Of a stretch of DNA of 64,000 nt, positions 44,329-64,000 are shown one piece after another. Each line of letters starts with the position of its first letter. Position 1 is the stretch's first letter. The DNA is from Metaphire vulgaris (lineage: Eukaryota > Annelida > Clitellata > Crassiclitellata > Megascolecidae), in assembly GCA_018105865.1 (NCBI GenBank), contig CM030832.1, positions 10,187,156 through 10,251,155 of the forward strand, given 5' to 3'. The notes below the pieces were generated by a model. The model did no database searches. It was not told where the DNA came from and saw nothing but the letters and a program-made list of their open reading frames with translations. A program made the translations under genes and the position numbers.

Positions 44329-44669
44329 TTCAGGAGTCCTAATAGAGAAAACAGTCAAAACACGCTTGTCAAAAGCGTTACTAACTTACTACTGTCCTAT
44401 ACAGTAGGCATTTGATTTATAAAGTGCAAAAGCATCAGAAGACCTAGTCGAGTGTTGGCAGGAAGTTGGCGATCTTAAACGGTGAACAAAAACCAAGAGT
44501 GTGAAGGAGCTAGCCGGTTGGGTCCGATTCGCACGAATCGTTGGTTAAATTGACGACCTAATTATCACCGAACCGTCTAGCTGTTACTGACTGGTCTGAT
44601 GTACAGTCTCCTCAGCACATGGGGATGGTGGCAGGGTTATTTCTAGGATTATCTTATTTGGAGATGGTG

Positions 44670-44855
44670 TACGTCAGTGTTTATTCTAGGCCTTCTCTTG
44701 GGGAATTCCCCAAAGTTTTAAAATCCCCCCAAATTTTGTATATGTTGGCTGGGGGATGGAAATTCCCCCCCCCCAAAGTGTGGAGACTCAGACCTTGTCC
44801 CCCCCCCAAACATTTCAAAATCCCCCCAATGTCAAGGTTGCTAGAATAAACAATG
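44670..44855. mobile_element. hAT-like MITE related to 61422-61602
   Basis: CAGTGTTTATTCTAGGCC at the left and CTAGAATAAACAATG at the right, GC-poor ends enclosing runs of C/G. Reverse orientation relative to the copy at 61422. Flanks match only partly. Confidence 0.65.
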
Positions 44856-45372
44856 GATGTCCGTAAATTCTGGGGGTTCCCTGCCAAAAAGTCTGGCAGG
44901 CAAAAAAGGTCATTCCATAGCTGAGATTTGGGGGGGGGGTGTTGGGTGAAGGGTGTCGGTCTCAAATTGGGGGTGTGTGTTGTTAGAGGTGTTAGGGGGT
45001 GTAAAAATATCCCTGGATGATGGGGACAACGGTTCGGCCCTGGGATGGGTAGCCTACTTGTTATTTCAGTGACTGTTAGTCATGTAACCCATGCGCATTC
45101 AGATGTAAAAGCTACGCACCAGAGGAAGAGAGCATGTGTGGACCATAGGCTAAAAGCATTCACCATACGGTATCTATGAATAAGCCTAGACGTATAAGAA
45201 TCATAATCCTCACTTTAGCATAAAAATGACGTTAATTAAACGAGCCCTGCTATAGTCTCTATATGATCAAGTTATCGGCCAAAAAAGCCTTTGAAGAAAT
45301 TGCGTAGACACTTGCAAGGCCTAATTACAATCACGTCTCTTCAATCTAACACGACAATTATTGGGATAGGCC

Positions 45373-45705
45373 CAGGCCCTCCGAGAGGGGGGGCAGGGGG
45401 GGCAACTGCACAGGGGCCCGGCGGTCTGGAGGGGGCCCGGGCCGATGATGAATATGTATAATTAACAATAAAATGAATAATAACACTAAAGAATGGTTAA
45501 AAATGTCAGTTCAGCAGAGGGGCCCGGCGAGCACAAGGGGGCCCGGGACACAGTGCTAAATAAACGGCAGACGACGAGCAAAAAAAAAAGGTCGTCAACA
45601 CTTTATAAACGGCTGACGAGCAAAAAAAGGTCGTCAAGAAAAATTATGACTCAAGGGCCCGTCGGCCATTCTGCACAGGGGACGGAATTTCTCTCGGAGG
45701 GCCTG
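45373..45705. mobile_element. hAT-like MITE, 8-bp duplication GATAGGCC
   Basis: CAGGCCCTCCGAGAG and CTCTCGGAGGGCCTG are perfect inverted repeats; GATAGGCC repeated exactly. Two reversed T-rich motifs (ACGAGCAAAAAAAGGTCGTC). Its short reading frame is not a gene. Confidence 0.9.
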
Positions 45706-46397
45706 GATAGGCCTAATAATGTCTGCGACGCGTGTAGGCCTACAGCTGTAGACAACTGCGTACAGAAGTGGCTCTCAGAGTCCTTGACATCCGAATACAT
45801 TAGCGTGCATTTTTCCGCCATAGTTTAAATCTAGCGCTAGACAATGATCACTGATACGCCCGAAAACTCGCATGCACGTATCGGACACTTTCGCGTGCTG
45901 ATGCCTTTGTAGAATCATAGAATGTAGATTGTAGACCACAAAAGCTGGAAACCGATATTATCCGCTAAGCTCCCGATCGATAAGAATCTACCGTTCGATG
46001 CCAATTGTCGGTATATCGATTCTAGAGGCTTCATCGTCTTAAAACTCGATTTTCGATTTCCGTTCCGTGATAGACTCAGACTCAGAGCGGATGAGTCGAC
46101 GCGTTTCCATGACAACAATTGAGCTACGTCAACCGACAAGGTGAGCAGCGACAGACGAATGGAACTCAGTGCAGGCGAAAGGCTTCACACAAACACACAC
46201 GAAATGGCAGTCGAATTTCTAGGCATAAACACGAACTTCAAAGCCTCCAATATACAGTATTTAGCATTTCAGCTCTAATTTAGTACGACTCACCAGAGCC
46301 ATGGGTCAATGGGTCGTGGGTCAATCGGTCATCAATATTTGACGGGTCTCATGACCTATCAAAATTTTGATAATCTGACTGACTTATTGGATTTGAC

Positions 46398-46576
46398 CAG
46401 TGATGTTAGTCCTTTGCCTTGGTTCTGGCGTTAACGGATAACGACTCCTTAAGGTTAAGTAACAACTCCTTGGTCCTTGTCCTGGCCCTGAGGGTTGAGT
46501 CCTTAGTCTCTGTCCTGGCCTTGAGGGTCGAGTCCTTGTCCTGGCCTTGAGGATTGAGTCTTTGTTAGCATCTCTG
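46398..46576. mobile_element. Short copy of the AAGGAC element family
   Basis: 179 bp, CAGTGATGTTAGTCCTTTG at the left, GTTAGCATCTCTG at the right, flanks GATTTGAC and GAGTTGAC. Interior is GTCCTTGTCCTGGCC-type tandem units, the reverse complement of the AAGGAC arrays at 38837-39833. Confidence 0.75.
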
Positions 46577-47448
46577 GAGTTGACAATTGGGGGTTACCGG
46601 TTACGATTCAAATCAAAGAGCGCTTAGAGCGACTATATCAACTAATGTAAAGGGCATCACTAAAATGGCGTTACAGAAGTTCAATGATGATGATGATGAC
46701 GACGACGACGACGACGATGAACGTTTTTAGATGCAGTAGTTGGGTCCCCGCTTTTTCTTCTAAGTTTACGTCAATGTTCAGTGCAGTGATATATGTGCGC
46801 ACTAGCAGTGCATGCGGGATAAGCAAGATGAGCTTTGCAACGAACCGATCTTCTTTTGCAAAGCTTCCGTGCGTCTGCGGAGACGAACGACGCCATCCAA
46901 ACAACACCATGCCCGTTAATTAACAACGCTTTCTGAAATTAGATTAATTGGGCCTATGATTGGTCTGTTGAGTGGTTGTTAGGCGGGAGCAGCGTCACCG
47001 TCGCGTGCGGTTGTCAACTTGTCAAGTCGCTTAAGAGCGAGTATTCTGGACAGATATTGATAATACAGTATCGTGCTGTTTTGTTCATTTCGTTTTCTAA
47101 GTTATCGTCACAAAGCTTCGATCGCTGCTTGATCGACCGCCCCGGGACGTGTGCTTGATACTGCATGTGACCCCCATCCCTACTGAAAGAAACAGTCGAG
47201 GTTTGGGACCTAGGCCTATAGCTGCTGTTAAAAACTCGACCTTCGTGACGCAGTCGTTCGTTCGTCGTCGTTCGTCGTCGATGAAGTAGAACTGATAAGA
47301 TCGCTGGCGGACGTTGAGCGGAGAAATAAACTTAGACGCACGCTATCAAAGTCAGAGCCAAGCCATGCGCACTGTCAATTTCTGATCATACTGGATTAAT
47401 GCTGAGCAATTATTCTTTTGCTGTCGCTTTCATCAGACAGACGGACGT
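46577..47448. promoter_or_regulatory. CpG-rich region upstream of carbonic anhydrase
   Basis: CG content rises sharply here compared with the AT-rich flanks, with a (GAY)n array at 46684-46720 and TCGTCGTTCGTCGTCG at 47260. Probable promoter and 5' UTR of the + strand carbonic anhydrase; it may also serve DDX1 on the other strand. No TATA box assigned. Confidence 0.45.
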
Positions 47449-63023
<15,575 letters not shown>

Positions 63024-63181
63024 TCTAGCCAGCGAAAGGGGAACCCGGCCTTTATAACTATACTGCTTATTGAACACTATAGGTATTCTATTGTTCGAGC
63101 TAGAACGCTGAAATTAAGCAGGCAGACGCTTATATGTCGATTCTATATATTAAAATCCGTGATAATTGTCATAAACAATGA

Positions 63182-63484
63182 CAGTGGACTTAGCCAAAGG
63201 GGTTTGGGGGTTAAAACCCTCTTGGCTGCCGACGGAAAAATTTTTACATGCTTTTCCATGCATTTTTCATTTTTGGACGCGAGTTTGGTCAAAACCCTCT
63301 CTTGGCTGGCTGCCGATCGAAACAATTTCTAAGTGCTATAGAAAATAGAAAAAACTAGAAAGAATACGAAGGTGACGACCTTTTTTGCTTGTCAGCTCCT
63401 AAAAAAGAAAATTTTAAAATTTTTTGCAAAGTTTGGTCACGATCGAAGCCAAACCTCCTTCCGGAAATCCTGGCTACGCCACTG
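63182..63484. mobile_element. hAT-like MITE
   Basis: CAGTGGACTTAGCCAAAGG and AATCCTGGCTACGCCACTG ends; flanks AACAATGA and AACAATTA (7 of 8). Contains one canonical T-rich motif at about 63376-63396. Lies in carbonic anhydrase 3' flank. Confidence 0.75.
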
Positions 63485-63664
63485 AACAATTAGGCCTGTA
63501 AATAGAACAAATTTAATAGGAAACTTCAAGTCATGCTCTTCCAACCATTAGCACACTATAGCAGGACAAGAGGTCACAAGTGCAAATTGTTCAAGCAGAG
63601 GGTGACCGCCGACCAAGAAATAAAAATCGAATTGAACAGTCTGGACGAAGAGGCAGTAACAGTT

Positions 63665-63665
<1 letters not shown>

Positions 63666-63711
<46 letters not shown>

Positions 63712-63712
63712 C

Positions 63713-63746
<34 letters not shown>

Positions 63747-63747
63747 G
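63666..63747. repeat. (ATG)n(AAT)n array
   Basis: About 15 ATG units then about 12 AAT units. Confidence 0.95.
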
Positions 63748-63854
63748 GTGTAAAGTGGTTCAGGAGGGTCTGCCCTGTGTGAGAACCACTTTTGTACCCA
63801 TCCAATCTTGTATCAGAATAGTAGGCCTGACAATTCATAATTTTTTTATTTTTA

Positions 63855-64000
63855 AATTTTTTTGCTCGTCAGCCGTTTACTATCTTTTACGACCTTTTTA
63901 ATTCATTTTTTTGCTCGTCAGCCATCATCATCATCATCATCATCATCATTTTCATCATCATCATTTTTTTTTTTTTTTTTTCATCGTCATCTGCCATTTT
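63855..64000. repeat. T-rich motif pair, (CAT)n and poly-T
   Basis: TTTTTTTGCTCGTCAGCC occurs twice (63857, 63905), then (CAT)n, then a run of about 20 T. Probably the edge of another element continuing beyond the window. Confidence 0.7.

Noticed and set aside
45493..45828. 111-codon frame on + strand
   Set aside because: Lies mostly within the hAT-like MITE at 45373-45705; low-complexity, no family resemblance.
46300..46325. ATGGCTCTG followed by GTGAGT on the - strand as DDX1 exon 1
   Set aside because: Good donor, but phase 0, whereas the next exon needs a phase 1 partner.

Overview
The window is nuclear DNA from an animal. It carries three multi-exon protein genes with GT-AG introns, and no bacterial-type operons. 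Protein content and gene structure point to an invertebrate, most likely a marine one, possibly a non-vertebrate deuterostome; the species cannot be fixed from sequence alone. Coding exons were found by reading both strands for conserved protein motifs and checking that splice sites and phases join correctly.

Layout. (1) 2972-11285, + strand: the last five coding exons of an NR5-family (FTZ-F1/HR39/SF-1/LRH-1) nuclear receptor, from zinc finger 2 to the AF-2 helix. The first zinc finger must lie upstream, and the window opens exactly on a GTAAGT donor-like sequence. (2) 15953-36612, - strand, convergent with the receptor: the DEAD-box/SPRY RNA helicase DDX1 in at least 26 exons. Every helicase motif is found except motif III, whose exon is not recognisable, and one SPRY exon carries a 1-nt frameshift. 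The first few N-terminal codons were not located. (3) 47449-63023, + strand: a complete seven-exon alpha-carbonic anhydrase of 281 aa with all catalytic residues, divergent from DDX1.

The rest is repeat-rich. About 20 short inverted-repeat DNA elements can be delimited to the base by target-site duplications. Most are hAT-like (8-bp duplication, CAG/TAG ends). Others are TTAA-flanked (piggyBac-like), TA-flanked (mariner-like) or have 3-bp duplications (Harbinger-like). There are also three decayed non-LTR retrotransposon fragments, a tRNA-derived SINE, a fossil hAT transposase and many microsatellites. The densest stretch is 38.5-63.5 kb, around the DDX1/carbonic anhydrase divergent region and inside the carbonic anhydrase introns.

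The most unusual signals are: a short T-rich motif (GACCTTTTTTGCTTGTCAG and variants) shared by many otherwise unrelated inverted-repeat elements; several hAT-like families whose ends are built of simple tandem oligomers; a nested hAT-in-hAT pair; a 72-bp TTAA element in four copies; and the missing DDX1 motif III exon. The three genes have no evident common pathway; their adjacency looks like ordinary genomic neighbourhood.
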